A program made the position numbers and the translations under genes. DNA of 64,000 nucleotides from Bacillota bacterium (GTDB lineage Bacteria > Bacillota > Clostridia > Acetivibrionales > DTU013), in assembly GCA_023411575.1 (NCBI GenBank), contig JAEYOP010000043.1, positions 29,127 to 93,126 of the forward strand. Direction: 5' to 3'. This document shows, one piece after another, positions 45,006 through 53,844 of the stretch; positions within the stretch are counted from its first letter, which is position 1; each line of letters begins with the position of its first letter. The notes beneath the pieces were generated by a model. The model ran no database searches and was not told the DNA's origin. It worked only from the letters and a program-made list of their open reading frames with translations.

Positions 45006-45043
45006 AATCCGGACATGCGGAAATCACGCCGCATGTCCGGATT
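45006..45043 (+). promoter_or_regulatory. Intercistronic hairpin between binding protein and permeases
   Basis: AATCCGGACATGCGG (45006-45020) and CCGCATGTCCGGATT (45029-45043) are perfect 15-bp arms with an 8-nt loop. There is no T-run, so it probably stabilises the upstream mRNA or acts as a processing barrier. Confidence 0.7.
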
Positions 45044-45060
45044 TATAGGAGAAAAGGACA

Positions 45061-45969
45061 ATGGATTTTTTATATTCGATCGGCAGATTCTTCAATAAAC
45101 CGGAAAGAGCGGCATGGGTATTTTTGTTTCCGTCGCTTCTGGCATTGACATTATTTTTGTTTATTCCCTTGATATTTGCGTTTGGAATCTCCTTTTTTGA
45201 TGTAAATGTATTTCTCAAAAATTTTCAATTCGTCGAAATGAAAAATTTCGAGGAATTGCTGCGGGACCAAAGATTTTGGAATTCCCTCGTCAATACGATC
45301 TATTTTACGATTCTGGTAGTGCCCGTCGGTACTGCGGTCTCGCTTGCTATCGCGCTTTATGTTCAAAAAAACACTTTGTTTCGCAAAACGTTGCGCTCCG
45401 TATTTTACGTTCCCGTTATTTGTTCGATGACGGCAATCAGCATCGTCTGGGCGATTCTGCTGGACCCGACAATAGGCATGTTCGCCTATTGGGCCAGGAT
45501 GATCGGGTTTGAAAACGCTCAGTTTTTGAAAGACCCCGATATGGCCATGCCCCTGGTGGCATTAATGTCGATCTGGAAAACCTTCGGATTAAATATGATT
45601 GTTCTGATGGCCGCGCTGCAGGCCGTGCCGGAAGATTATTACGAGGCGGCCAGGATAGACGGCGCAAGCAAAATGCGGCAATTCTTCCGTCTTACGATTC
45701 CCTCCATTTTGCCCACGCTGGGGTTTTGCACAGTTACCAATACCATAAGCAGCTTTATGGTCTTCGACCAGACTTATGTCATGACGCGGGGCGGACCGCT
45801 GTTCCGGACGGAAACCCTTGCCCAGTATGTTTATATGCGAGGTTTTGCCATAAGCCCCTTCCGGCTCGGGTATGCCTCGGCGGTTGCCGAAATGCTGTTC
45901 CTGTTTGTGGCGGTCATATCCATATTGATGTACGGCTTTTTCATGAAGAGCGAAAGGAGGGTACTGTAA
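45061..45969 (+). CDS. ABC sugar permease (MalF/UgpA type)
   Basis: Membrane subunit of 302 residues with about six spans. The EAA loop reads DYYEAARIDGASKMRQFFRL. TAGGAG precedes the ATG. It follows the binding-protein gene after a perfect 15-bp hairpin and is 4 bp from the second permease. No ATPase subunit lies in the operon. Confidence 0.93.
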   Translation: MDFLYSIGRFFNKPERAAWVFLFPSLLALTLFLFIPLIFAFGISFFDVNVFLKNFQFVEMKNFEELLRDQRFWNSLVNTIYFTILVVPVGTAVSLAIALYVQKNTLFRKTLRSVFYVPVICSMTAISIVWAILLDPTIGMFAYWARMIGFENAQFLKDPDMAMPLVALMSIWKTFGLNMIVLMAALQAVPEDYYEAARIDGASKMRQFFRLTIPSILPTLGFCTVTNTISSFMVFDQTYVMTRGGPLFRTETLAQYVYMRGFAISPFRLGYASAVAEMLFLFVAVISILMYGFFMKSERRVL

Positions 45970-45973
45970 CCGT

Positions 45974-46813
45974 ATGAAAAAGGCACTTTTCAAGAAATAT
46001 TCGGCGGGAGAAATGCTCCTGGGCTTTTTGATGCTTGCTCTGCTGGCAGTCGTTCTGTACCCTCTCCTTTGGCTGGCCGTATCCTCTTTGAAGGTTGAAA
46101 CGGACATCATCAATTACCCTCCAAAGCTATGGCCCGCGCTATTTACCGTTGAACAGTATGTAAAGGTCTGGAACAGGCTTCCCATGTTCACTATGTTCAA
46201 GAATACCCTGCTGTTTGCAGGTATGGTCACCGTATCGAACTGCCTGCTGTGCGCAATGGGGGGATATGCCTTCGGAAGACTGGAATTCAAGGGAAAAAAC
46301 GTATTGTTTATTTTGATTATATTGACCATGATGGTCCCGTTCCAGATTATCATGATCCCATTATATATCCTGGAGTATAAACTTGGTATTCTGAACACCT
46401 ATGCGGGATTGATCCTGCCAAGGCTCACATGGCCTTTTGCCATCTACCTGATGCGCTCGTTCTTTGTGTCCATCCCGAAGCACCTCGAAGAAGCGGCCCG
46501 CATTGACGGCGCCAGCGAATACCGGATCTTCTGGACGATCATGCTGCCACTGTGCAAGCCCGCATTTATTACCGTCGGTATTATGACCTTCATGAATAAC
46601 TGGAATGACCTGGTTTATCCGCTGCTGTTGACAAACAGTGCGGAAATGCGGACTCTGTCGGCGGGCCTGGCTATGTTTGTCGGCCAGCGTGTTATTGAAT
46701 ACGGGGCGACTCTGTCGGCTTCGATGATTTCTCTGCTGCCGCTCCTTGCCGCATATGTGTTCCTGCAGAAGTATTTCATAAAGGGAGTTACACTTTCAGG
46801 GCTAAAGGAATAA
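45974..46813 (+). CDS. ABC sugar permease (MalG/UgpE type)
   Basis: Second membrane subunit, 279 residues, with the EAA loop HLEEAARIDGASEYRIFWTI and C-terminus LQKYFIKGVTLSGLKE. AAAGGAGGG of the preceding gene end serves as ribosome site. Operon partner of the upstream permease and binding protein; the ATPase is presumably encoded elsewhere. Confidence 0.93.
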   Translation: MKKALFKKYSAGEMLLGFLMLALLAVVLYPLLWLAVSSLKVETDIINYPPKLWPALFTVEQYVKVWNRLPMFTMFKNTLLFAGMVTVSNCLLCAMGGYAFGRLEFKGKNVLFILIILTMMVPFQIIMIPLYILEYKLGILNTYAGLILPRLTWPFAIYLMRSFFVSIPKHLEEAARIDGASEYRIFWTIMLPLCKPAFITVGIMTFMNNWNDLVYPLLLTNSAEMRTLSAGLAMFVGQRVIEYGATLSASMISLLPLLAAYVFLQKYFIKGVTLSGLKE

Positions 46814-46874
46814 AAACTGAACGCGATCAATTGACATCGTGACATTTGACATTTAAATTACTATGGGGGTTGAC

Positions 46875-48434
46875 ATGAACACTGCAAAGGTAATATTAAG
46901 CAAGGACTATAGAGTAGGAAAAACGGACGACCGATTGTTTGGATCCTTTGTGGAGCATATGGGAGCGACGGTTTATAACGGCATTTTTGAACCCGGACAG
47001 GACTGTGCCGATGAGAATGGATTCCGGCGGGACGTCATGGAATTGGTCAGGGAATTAAAGCTTTCCTGTATCCGGTACCCGGGCGGAAATTTTGTATCAG
47101 GCTTCAATTGGGAAGACAGCGTCGGGCCGGTCGACCGGAGGCCGACAAAGCTCGATTTGGCCTGGAGGGCCGTGGAGCCCAATACGTTCGGACTCAATGA
47201 ATTTATGAAATGGATGGGGCTGGTATCCTGCGAGCCGATCATGACGGTAAACCTGGGCACGCGGGGGGCAGATGCCGCAAGGAATCTGCTGGAATACTGC
47301 AATTTCGAAAAAGGAAGCTATTACAGCGATCTCAGACGTTCCCACGGCGTTGAAAAGCCTTATGGAATCAAAACCTGGTGTTTGGGAAATGAACTGGATG
47401 GGCCCTGGCAGATCGCGTCGAAAACAGCGGACGAATATGGGCGGATCGCGACGGAGGCAGGCAAGGTCATGAAGCTGGTCGATCCGACCATTGAACTGGT
47501 TGCCGTGGGCAGCTCGACTCCGAGAATGGAAAGCTATCCGGAATGGGACAAGACCGTACTGATGCATACTTATGAAACGGCCGATTACATCTCGCTGCAT
47601 CACTATATCGACAGGACGATCCTATTTAGTGAAATTTCGGCGGATACTTATTTCACCGGGAAGGAAAAAGAAGCGAATTTGAATACGGAGCAGTATTTGG
47701 CCAGAACCCTGCATGTCGACAGGCAGATCCATGATATCATAAGCACCTGCGATTATGTAAAATCGGTTAAACGAAGCCGGAAAACAATGAAACTTTCCTT
47801 TGACGAATGGAATGTGGTTGCTCCCAGAAAGCATGCGGGAATGGAACACGAGGATTGGAAAACAGGTTCTCCGATCGATTGCGGCGCCCACTCCATGGAG
47901 GACGCCCTGGCCTTTGCCTCCATGATGATGGCCATCATCCGGCGTGCGGACAGGATCAAGCTGGCGTGCCAATCCCTGCTTGTAAACACGGGCCCGCTTA
48001 TTGTAACCGGCAAACACGGCCCGGCTTTCCGCAACACCATATTTTATCCGTTCATGCACGTGTCGGGATACGGCAGAGGCGACGTCCTTCAGGCAGTGGT
48101 CGATGCCCCGGTCTATAGCACGGAAGAATTTGAGAAGGTTCCTGTTATCGATTGTCTTGCAGTTTATAATGAAGAGCCGGGCGAGCTGACTTTTTTCGCT
48201 GTGAACAGAAGCGCTTCCCCCGTTGAACTGGATCTGGATGTAAGGAATTTCGGCAAGGTCGCATTTAATGAACATATTTATATGGCGGATGGAGACATGA
48301 AAGCGGCGAACACGGAAGACAATCCGAACAGGGTTATACCCCGGAAGGCCGAGGCTGCAAGTGTGATGAACGGGCATGCAACGACCGTGGTTCCGGGGTT
48401 TTCCTGGAATGTAATCCGACTTTGCGTCTCATGA
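46875..48434 (+). CDS. abfA: Alpha-L-arabinofuranosidase, GH51
   Basis: Retaining exo-hydrolase that removes alpha-L-arabinofuranose from arabinan, arabinoxylan or arabinogalactan oligosaccharides inside the cell; no signal peptide is present. The acid/base is E173 in CLGNELDGPWQ and the nucleophile E311 in LSFDEWNVV. The frame opens at ATG 46863, but that codon sits inside the likely ribosome site TGGGGG, so ATG 46875 is chosen, giving 519 residues. It ends the LacI-controlled importer operon and supports an arabinoside substrate for it. Confidence 0.94.
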   Translation: MNTAKVILSKDYRVGKTDDRLFGSFVEHMGATVYNGIFEPGQDCADENGFRRDVMELVRELKLSCIRYPGGNFVSGFNWEDSVGPVDRRPTKLDLAWRAVEPNTFGLNEFMKWMGLVSCEPIMTVNLGTRGADAARNLLEYCNFEKGSYYSDLRRSHGVEKPYGIKTWCLGNELDGPWQIASKTADEYGRIATEAGKVMKLVDPTIELVAVGSSTPRMESYPEWDKTVLMHTYETADYISLHHYIDRTILFSEISADTYFTGKEKEANLNTEQYLARTLHVDRQIHDIISTCDYVKSVKRSRKTMKLSFDEWNVVAPRKHAGMEHEDWKTGSPIDCGAHSMEDALAFASMMMAIIRRADRIKLACQSLLVNTGPLIVTGKHGPAFRNTIFYPFMHVSGYGRGDVLQAVVDAPVYSTEEFEKVPVIDCLAVYNEEPGELTFFAVNRSASPVELDLDVRNFGKVAFNEHIYMADGDMKAANTEDNPNRVIPRKAEAASVMNGHATTVVPGFSWNVIRLCVS

Positions 48435-48466
48435 TGGAGCATCATTTATCTATTTTTGTTTATATG

Positions 48467-48493
48467 TTGAAATATAAGTGGGAATGGTATAAA
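48467..48493 (+). promoter_or_regulatory. Possible promoter of the cobalamin riboswitch transcript
   Basis: TTGAAA (48467-48472) and an extended -10 TGGTATAAA (-10 at 48488-48493) are only 15 bp apart; the TG extension may compensate. Confidence 0.4.
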
Positions 48494-48517
48494 CTAAGCT
48501 TATAGTTGAATAGTTGT

Positions 48518-48735
48518 ACAGGTATCGGCCGAAGCGCCGATGAACAGGCGTTCCGCGGTGGAAACCGCGGATGCCGAAGAGGGAAGTGGGTTGAAGTCCC
48601 ACGCGGTCCCGCCGCTGTAATAGAGGAGTCTGCCGCATGCCACTGGGAAACCGGGAAGGAGCGGCAAGGCGATGATCCTTGAGCCAGAAGACCTGCCTGT
48701 GCTGTTACACCGCAACTCTACGAGCGATAGGGGGT
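48518..48735 (+). ncRNA. Adenosylcobalamin riboswitch
   Basis: The aptamer is recognised by GAAGAGGGAAGTGGG (48576-48590), GAAGTCCCACGCGGTCCC near 48593-48610, the B12-box-like GCCGCTGTAA (48611-48620), GCCACTGGGAAACCGGGAAGG in two adjacent parts near 48639-48659, and GAGCCAGAAGACCTGCC (48681-48697). The terminator at 48772 follows. In this class, bound cobalamin turns off expression of cobalamin synthesis and uptake genes. Exact ends are approximate. Confidence 0.93.
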
Positions 48736-48771
48736 GCATGGGATGTCGATCGGACATCCGCACATGTTTAT

Positions 48772-48808
48772 AAAAGCCTCTTGACGATAAAGCCGGGAGG
48801 CTTTTTTT
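48772..48808 (+). terminator. Riboswitch-linked intrinsic terminator
   Basis: AAAAGCCTC (48772-48780) pairs with GAGGCTTTT (48797-48805), 16-nt loop, with seven T residues (48802-48808). Confidence 0.85.
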
Positions 48809-48823
48809 AGGTTAAGGGTCGGC

Positions 48824-48906
48824 TAAAATATTACTTCCGCTTCTTTTTTGAGGAAAGGAGCGGTTAGTGGAGTTCCTCGAAAAAGATTAGCGGAAGTTAT
48901 ATTTTA
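48824..48906 (+). repeat. Long near-perfect hairpin with TA ends, possible MITE
   Basis: AAAATATTACTTCCGCT (48825-48841) pairs with AGCGGAAGTTATATTTT (48889-48905) with one mismatch, and the pairing continues inward as TCTTTTTTGAGGA with TCCTCGAAAAAGA. The total arm is about 30 bp around a loop of about 19 nt. TA dinucleotides lie at both outer ends. It sits between the riboswitch terminator and cobA. Confidence 0.5.
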
Positions 48907-48950
48907 ACGATCCCTATGAGGCATAGCGCCCTAAGGAAAGGATGAAGGGA

Positions 48951-49478
48951 ATGAAAGGGTTGATCCATGTTTATACCGGCGACGGCAAAGGTAAGACCAC
49001 AGCGGCCATAGGCCTTGGCGTAAGGGCCAGCGGAAGAGGGCTGAAGGTGCTTATGGTGCAGTTCCTGAAAGGGACGCCTACCGGAGAGCTGTTCAGCCTG
49101 AAGCTGCTGGAGCCGGGGTTTGAACTGTATAGAGGCAAGGAACTGAAAAAGTTTACCTGGGAGATGAGCCAGGAAGAAAAAGTGCAAACCGCCGCCGAGC
49201 AGCAGGAGCTTTTCCAGTATGCGAAAACCGCTGCTCTCCGTGGCGGAACGGACCTGCTGATTCTGGACGAGGCACTCGGCGCCATCACGACGGGAATGCT
49301 TTCAAAAGCCGATGTGCTGGAGTTTGTTCAAAACAAACCGGAAAGCCTTGAACTGGTTTTGACCGGAAGAAATGCTCCGGCGGAGCTGACGGAGCTTGCC
49401 GATTATGTGTCGGAAATCAGGGCGGTCAAGCACCCCGCCGAAAAAGGGATCATGGGAAGAAAAGGAATCGAATTCTAA
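48951..49478 (+). CDS. cobA: Cob(I)alamin adenosyltransferase (CobA/BtuR type)
   Basis: Transfers the adenosyl group of ATP to reduced corrinoids, making adenosylcobalamin. The P-loop GDGKGKTTAAIGLG is at the N-terminus and LLILDEALGAITTGM forms the Walker B-like part; the end HPAEKGIMGRKGIEF is typical. ATG 48942 lies directly against AAGGAAAGG, so ATG 48951 is the better start, giving 175 residues. It is the first gene behind the cobalamin riboswitch and is followed after 14 bp by btuF. Confidence 0.94.
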   Translation: MKGLIHVYTGDGKGKTTAAIGLGVRASGRGLKVLMVQFLKGTPTGELFSLKLLEPGFELYRGKELKKFTWEMSQEEKVQTAAEQQELFQYAKTAALRGGTDLLILDEALGAITTGMLSKADVLEFVQNKPESLELVLTGRNAPAELTELADYVSEIRAVKHPAEKGIMGRKGIEF

Positions 49479-49492
49479 GGAGGAATAACAGA

Positions 49493-50557
49493 ATGAAAAA
49501 ATGGACTTTGCGGGCGGGGATCGCCCTTTTGACGATTCTATTCACAATTACCTTCGGACTTGCCGGGTGCGGCAGTTCAAGCAGTCAGGGGCCTGCGGCG
49601 ACAGATATACAGACAACGGCCGCGGCAACGGAAGAGCAGACCACGGTCGCTGCTGCAGAACCGCAGACAACGGTTGCGGCAACAGATGCCGCAGCTCAGA
49701 AGTTCCCGCTCAAGGCAACGGATGCCACCGGCTACGAAATGACCATTTCGAGCGAACCCCAGCGGATCGTTTCCCTGACTCTCGGGTCGGATGAGATGCT
49801 GCTGGGATTGGTGGATAAAAGCAGAGTTGCCGCATTGACAAAGTATTCGGATGACGCCGGCATCTCCAATGTCGCCGCAGAAGCTGCCGGAATAGCGGGC
49901 AGGGTGGCCATGGACAACATTGAGGGCATTATTGCCATGAAACCGGATCTGGTCCTGCTCGATACCTGGGCGGATCCCAAAAGCGTAAAGCAGCTCCGGG
50001 ATGCCGGCATTACCGTATATACCTTCAAGACTCCCTCCAACATCGACGAACAGAAGGCGGTCATATCCGAAATTGCCAATATTACGGGTTCGGAGGAAAA
50101 GGGCAGGGAAACGCTGGAGTGGATGGATGCAAAGCTGAAAGAAGTGGAAGACAAGCTTTCCTCCCTGAAGCCGGAGCAGAAGCTTACCATTATGGATTAC
50201 GGCGAAATGGGCAGCAGCGGGATCGGCACGAACGTGGATGATATCGAAACCCGCGCGGGCTTGATCAATGTGGTCGCCAGGGCGGGCATGGAGGGCTGGC
50301 CCACCGTTTCCAAAGAGAAAATGATCGAAATGAATCCGGACATCATTTTATTGCCTTCCTGGTATTACGATCAGAAAAATTCCCTTCAGGGCATGATCGA
50401 TACCCTGAAGAAGGACAAAAGCCTGCAGACGGTCAAAGCGGTCAGCCAGGACCGGCTGATTGCGGTATCGAATCCGCATATCAGCGCCATATCGCAGTAT
50501 GTTGTGCTCGGGGTGGAAGACCTGGCGAAAGCGGCTTATCCGGAACTGTTCAAATAA
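49493..50557 (+). CDS. btuF: Cobalamin/corrinoid-binding lipoprotein (BtuF-like)
   Basis: Extracellular binding protein of the FecB/BtuF type. The signal peptide ends in FGLAGC (lipobox), followed by a repetitive linker with three TT(V/A)AA-like units (about residues 32-62) and the mature domain beginning DATGYEMTISSEPQRIVSL. AAGGAGG precedes the ATG. It is the second gene behind the cobalamin riboswitch; the matching BtuC and BtuD genes lie 9.5 kb downstream, beyond the lipid operon. Corrinoid specificity is inferred from context; siderophore or heme proteins share the fold. Confidence 0.87.
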   Translation: MKKWTLRAGIALLTILFTITFGLAGCGSSSSQGPAATDIQTTAAATEEQTTVAAAEPQTTVAATDAAAQKFPLKATDATGYEMTISSEPQRIVSLTLGSDEMLLGLVDKSRVAALTKYSDDAGISNVAAEAAGIAGRVAMDNIEGIIAMKPDLVLLDTWADPKSVKQLRDAGITVYTFKTPSNIDEQKAVISEIANITGSEEKGRETLEWMDAKLKEVEDKLSSLKPEQKLTIMDYGEMGSSGIGTNVDDIETRAGLINVVARAGMEGWPTVSKEKMIEMNPDIILLPSWYYDQKNSLQGMIDTLKKDKSLQTVKAVSQDRLIAVSNPHISAISQYVVLGVEDLAKAAYPELFK

Positions 50558-50670
50558 GGGGAAGAGCCGGTTTGGCCGGGGAAAAGGGCCCGTTCGGCAA
50601 TGGAACGGTGTAAGCAGCACAATTGTCTTGCCAGGTTGTCTTGCCACTTTTCGGGGGGCCTGCACGAACA

Positions 50671-50699
50671 TTGACGAAAAATATTTTTTCTGGTAACAT
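50671..50699 (+). promoter_or_regulatory. Promoter of the putative lipid operon
   Basis: -35 TTGACG (50671-50676), 17-bp spacer, -10 TAACAT (50694-50699). It gives the operon transcription independent of the cobalamin riboswitch. Confidence 0.75.
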
Positions 50700-50733
50700 G
50701 AAAAACAATGTACTGTGCTAGGAGCCCTTCAAA

Positions 50734-51324
50734 ATGGTATATATTCTTGAAATGTACATCACCTTGCTGCCGGTAATTCTTGCGGGTATTCTTAATATGG
50801 CCTGGTGCAAGGCACCTGTTTTTGATTTTCTGAAAACGCCTTTGGACCATAATAGAACGTTTATGGACGGCCGGCGCTTATTGGGCGATAACAAAACCTA
50901 CAAGGGCCTGGCCGGCATGCTCGCGTTCGGTGTTGCCTGCACCATACTGTGGGGCGCCGTATGCGGGAGCTCCGACTACCTGCAGGGGCATAATTACTTA
51001 TACCGCAGCCATGACAATACATTGCTTTACAATGGCGTCATCGGCTTTTTCCTTGGACTTGCCTACGCGCTTTTCGAACTGCCCAACAGCTTTATAAAAA
51101 GGAGATTTGCCGTCCCCTCCGGCAAGACGGTTGGAGGCCCGGGCCGCTACTTTTTTATTTTTTTCGACCAGGCGGACTCGATCATCGGATGCACGCTGGC
51201 CGTCTGCTTTGTTTATCCGATGAGCCCCGCTTTTTACCTTGCCTATGTGCTGGTAGGCGCAGCAACGCATATTATTCTGAACATGCTTTTGTACTTTGCC
51301 CGGCTGCGGGGAAATATGTTTTAG
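50734..51324 (+). CDS. CDP-archaeol synthase-like CTP:lipid-phosphate cytidylyltransferase (CarS family)
   Basis: Integral membrane protein of 196 residues with about five spans. Family motifs are GDNKTYKG (D52-N-K-T), FELPNSFIKRRF near residue 115 and FFDQADSIIG (D145 and D148), which bind metal and CTP in the CdsA/CarS fold. CarS in archaea makes CDP-archaeol from the unsaturated archaetidic acid; bacterial homologues are little studied. AGGAG precedes the ATG. It is the first gene of a seven-gene operon with CDP-alcohol transferase, decarboxylase and prenyltransferase genes, so it probably makes the CDP-lipid used by the transferase. Confidence 0.85.
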   Translation: MVYILEMYITLLPVILAGILNMAWCKAPVFDFLKTPLDHNRTFMDGRRLLGDNKTYKGLAGMLAFGVACTILWGAVCGSSDYLQGHNYLYRSHDNTLLYNGVIGFFLGLAYALFELPNSFIKRRFAVPSGKTVGGPGRYFFIFFDQADSIIGCTLAVCFVYPMSPAFYLAYVLVGAATHIILNMLLYFARLRGNMF

Positions 51325-51333
51325 GAGAATGCC

Positions 51334-53835
51334 ATGCTTCATCTTATAAGTGGAACCAGTCCGTCCGCAAAAATCGGCAGCAAAGCGGAGGGGTTAATGC
51401 TGCTGAAAAATGCAGGGTTTAACGTCCCCGGCGGATTTATTCTGAGCGCCGAAATCTACCGGGATCTGCTGGAATACAATCATATAAAGGGCCCGGTCGA
51501 CGAATGCCTGTCGGGCATGGCCGCATCCGATTTAAACGCGGTAAGCGAGCGCCTCCTGGCCCTGTTCTCCGGTTTTCGCATGCCTGACGCCCTGATCGGG
51601 GAAGTCCGGCGGCATATCGCCGACGGGAAAAGGTATGCGGTCCGCAGCAGCGGACAAAAGGAGGACCTGGCTGCTTTTTCCTTCGCGGGACAGTATGCGA
51701 CGTTTTTGAATGTAAGCGGCGCCGGGGACGTCACAAGGGCCGTCATAGATTGCTACAGGTCCATGTTTTCCGTGGGCGTTCTCACGTATCTTGCCAACCA
51801 TCGCGTAAGTCCGGAGGACCTGGCCATGGCCGTTATTGTCCAGGAGATGGTGGATTCCGAAAAGAGCGGAGTCGCTTTTACCGTAAATCCCCTTACCGGA
51901 AATGACAGGGAAATGGTAATAGAAATTGCCGAAGGTCTGGGGGATAACCTGGTAAGCGGCAGAGTGAAGCCGGAGAGCTACGTCTGCAACTGGTTTGACG
52001 GCACCTGCCGCCGCAGCGCGGACAACCGGCTCCTGGACGAGGAGGAGCTTGCCCGGCTGACGGATACCCTGCTGGAGATCCAGATGCTTTTCGGTTTTCC
52101 CTGCGACATTGAATTTGCGTTTGAGGCGGGGAAATTATACTTATTGCAGGCGCGCCCCATTACGAAAATCAAATATTCGGGCATCAGGGACCAGTGGACC
52201 ACCGCAGACTTCAAGGACGGCGGCGTTTCCACCTCGGTCTGCCTGCCTTTTATGTGGAGCCTTTATGAATATATCTGGGAAATCGCCTTCGGAAAGTTTT
52301 TGACCGAGTCCAAGCTGCTTCCGGCAAAGGAACTCCGCAAACTGGGCGATATGTTCTTCGGGCGCCCCTATTGGAATTTAAGCGTCGCGAAAAGCGCCAT
52401 GGCAAAGGTGCCCGGCTATAAGGAGAGGGAATTTGACAGCGACCTGGGCGTAAAAATCACTTATGAAGGCGATGGCCGGACGACAAAGCTTTCCTTCAAA
52501 TCCATTGCGGAAATTGCAAGGGTGGCGCTGGCCCAAAAAAGGATTCTGGGGGAGCAGAACGGGAAGCTGGATTCCTTTAAGCAGGCGTTCCTCGAAAAAT
52601 ACCGGCATTACCTCGATGCGAGCTCTGCGGACTATGATGGGGAGCGTTTTGAGCAGATCTGGCGCAGGCTTGTAAAAGAGGATTATCTGGAAAGCGAGGG
52701 TACCTATTTCCGGCAGATTTTCATCAATACCGTTCATCAGGCGCTTATCAAGGACAAGCTGCTGAAGTATGTGAGTCCGGGCGGATATCTGGACCTGATC
52801 GGCGGGCTGAAGCAGATCTCCCACCTCCTGCCGTTTTATGATTTGTGGGAGCTCAGCAGGAAGATCAAAGCCGATCCCGAAAGCCTTGCGGTCTGGAAAT
52901 CGGATGTCCCGGCCATCCGGGCGCTGCTTGAAGGCGGCGAAGACCGGTATTTCATGCCGGAGCTCCGGCGGCACCTCCGCGAATACGGCTATCATTCGAA
53001 AAAGGAACTGGATGTTTCCTATCCCTGTTACTTTGAGGACACCGAAGCAGTGATCAAAATGTGCAGGGACACCCTCCGGCTGGACGACGGCTGCAATCCC
53101 GCCATGGACGGCAACCGCCAGGCCGCGCGATATCAGGCGCAGTTGGATGGGCTGAAGGAAAAAGCCGGCGCGAAAAAGTACGGGAAGCTGCTCGAGAGCA
53201 TAGAGAAGATGCGCAGGCTGCTCTGGTGGAGGGAAGAGCTCCGGGATATCTCCACAAGATTTTACTGCATCATTCGGATCTACACCCTCCGGCTGGCGGA
53301 AATATACCGGCAGCGCGGCATACTTGAAAGCGCCGGGGATATCTGGTATTTGAAAATTTCCGATATTTTTGACTTCATGGAGGGGAAAAAGTCCAGAGAG
53401 GACTTGGGCAGGCTGCTTGTCCGGAATAAAAAGTATTACGCCTCCTTCCGGAACTACCTGAGTGAAAATGAAATCGGATGCGACTTTGACAAAGAGGGCA
53501 AAAATACAAAATTGCACGGCGGTATAACAGGCATCGGCTGCAATAACGGCGTCGCGACAGGAACGGCCCGGGTGATCGAAAGCCTCGAAGAGATCGACCG
53601 GCTGCAGGAGGGCGACATACTGGTCACAAAATTCACGGATACCGGCTGGACAAGCAAATTCGCGCTGCTAAGCGGCATTGTGACGGAATACGGCGGGATT
53701 TTGTGCCATGCCGCCATTATTTCAAGAGAATACGGCATCCCCTGTATTGTCAGTGTCCAGGACGCTCTGGAGCAGATAAAGGACGGTACGACGATTACCA
53801 TTAACGGGACTACCGGTGAAGTTTCACCGGTATGA
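51334..53835 (+). CDS. PEP-synthase/rifampin-phosphotransferase-like dikinase, copy 1
   Basis: Cytosolic 833-residue protein with the dikinase layout: N-terminal ATP-grasp domain (GSKAEGLMLLKNAGFNVPGG; YAVRSSGQKEDLAAFSFAG near residue 100; VIVQEMVDSEKSGVAFTVNP), a middle domain of about 430 residues that I do not recognise, and a C-terminal swivelling domain with the phospho-His H792 in GGILCHAAIISREYGIP. Pyruvate-binding barrel motifs of true PEP synthase are absent, so it is closer to the rifampin phosphotransferase design, in which the middle domain binds the acceptor. In this operon the acceptor may be a lipid alcohol or glycerol derivative (inference). It starts 9 bp after the CarS-like gene. 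Confidence 0.8.
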   Translation: MLHLISGTSPSAKIGSKAEGLMLLKNAGFNVPGGFILSAEIYRDLLEYNHIKGPVDECLSGMAASDLNAVSERLLALFSGFRMPDALIGEVRRHIADGKRYAVRSSGQKEDLAAFSFAGQYATFLNVSGAGDVTRAVIDCYRSMFSVGVLTYLANHRVSPEDLAMAVIVQEMVDSEKSGVAFTVNPLTGNDREMVIEIAEGLGDNLVSGRVKPESYVCNWFDGTCRRSADNRLLDEEELARLTDTLLEIQMLFGFPCDIEFAFEAGKLYLLQARPITKIKYSGIRDQWTTADFKDGGVSTSVCLPFMWSLYEYIWEIAFGKFLTESKLLPAKELRKLGDMFFGRPYWNLSVAKSAMAKVPGYKEREFDSDLGVKITYEGDGRTTKLSFKSIAEIARVALAQKRILGEQNGKLDSFKQAFLEKYRHYLDASSADYDGERFEQIWRRLVKEDYLESEGTYFRQIFINTVHQALIKDKLLKYVSPGGYLDLIGGLKQISHLLPFYDLWELSRKIKADPESLAVWKSDVPAIRALLEGGEDRYFMPELRRHLREYGYHSKKELDVSYPCYFEDTEAVIKMCRDTLRLDDGCNPAMDGNRQAARYQAQLDGLKEKAGAKKYGKLLESIEKMRRLLWWREELRDISTRFYCIIRIYTLRLAEIYRQRGILESAGDIWYLKISDIFDFMEGKKSREDLGRLLVRNKKYYASFRNYLSENEIGCDFDKEGKNTKLHGGITGIGCNNGVATGTARVIESLEEIDRLQEGDILVTKFTDTGWTSKFALLSGIVTEYGGILCHAAIISREYGIPCIVSVQDALEQIKDGTTITINGTTGEVSPV

Positions 53836-53844
53836 GGAGAATGA

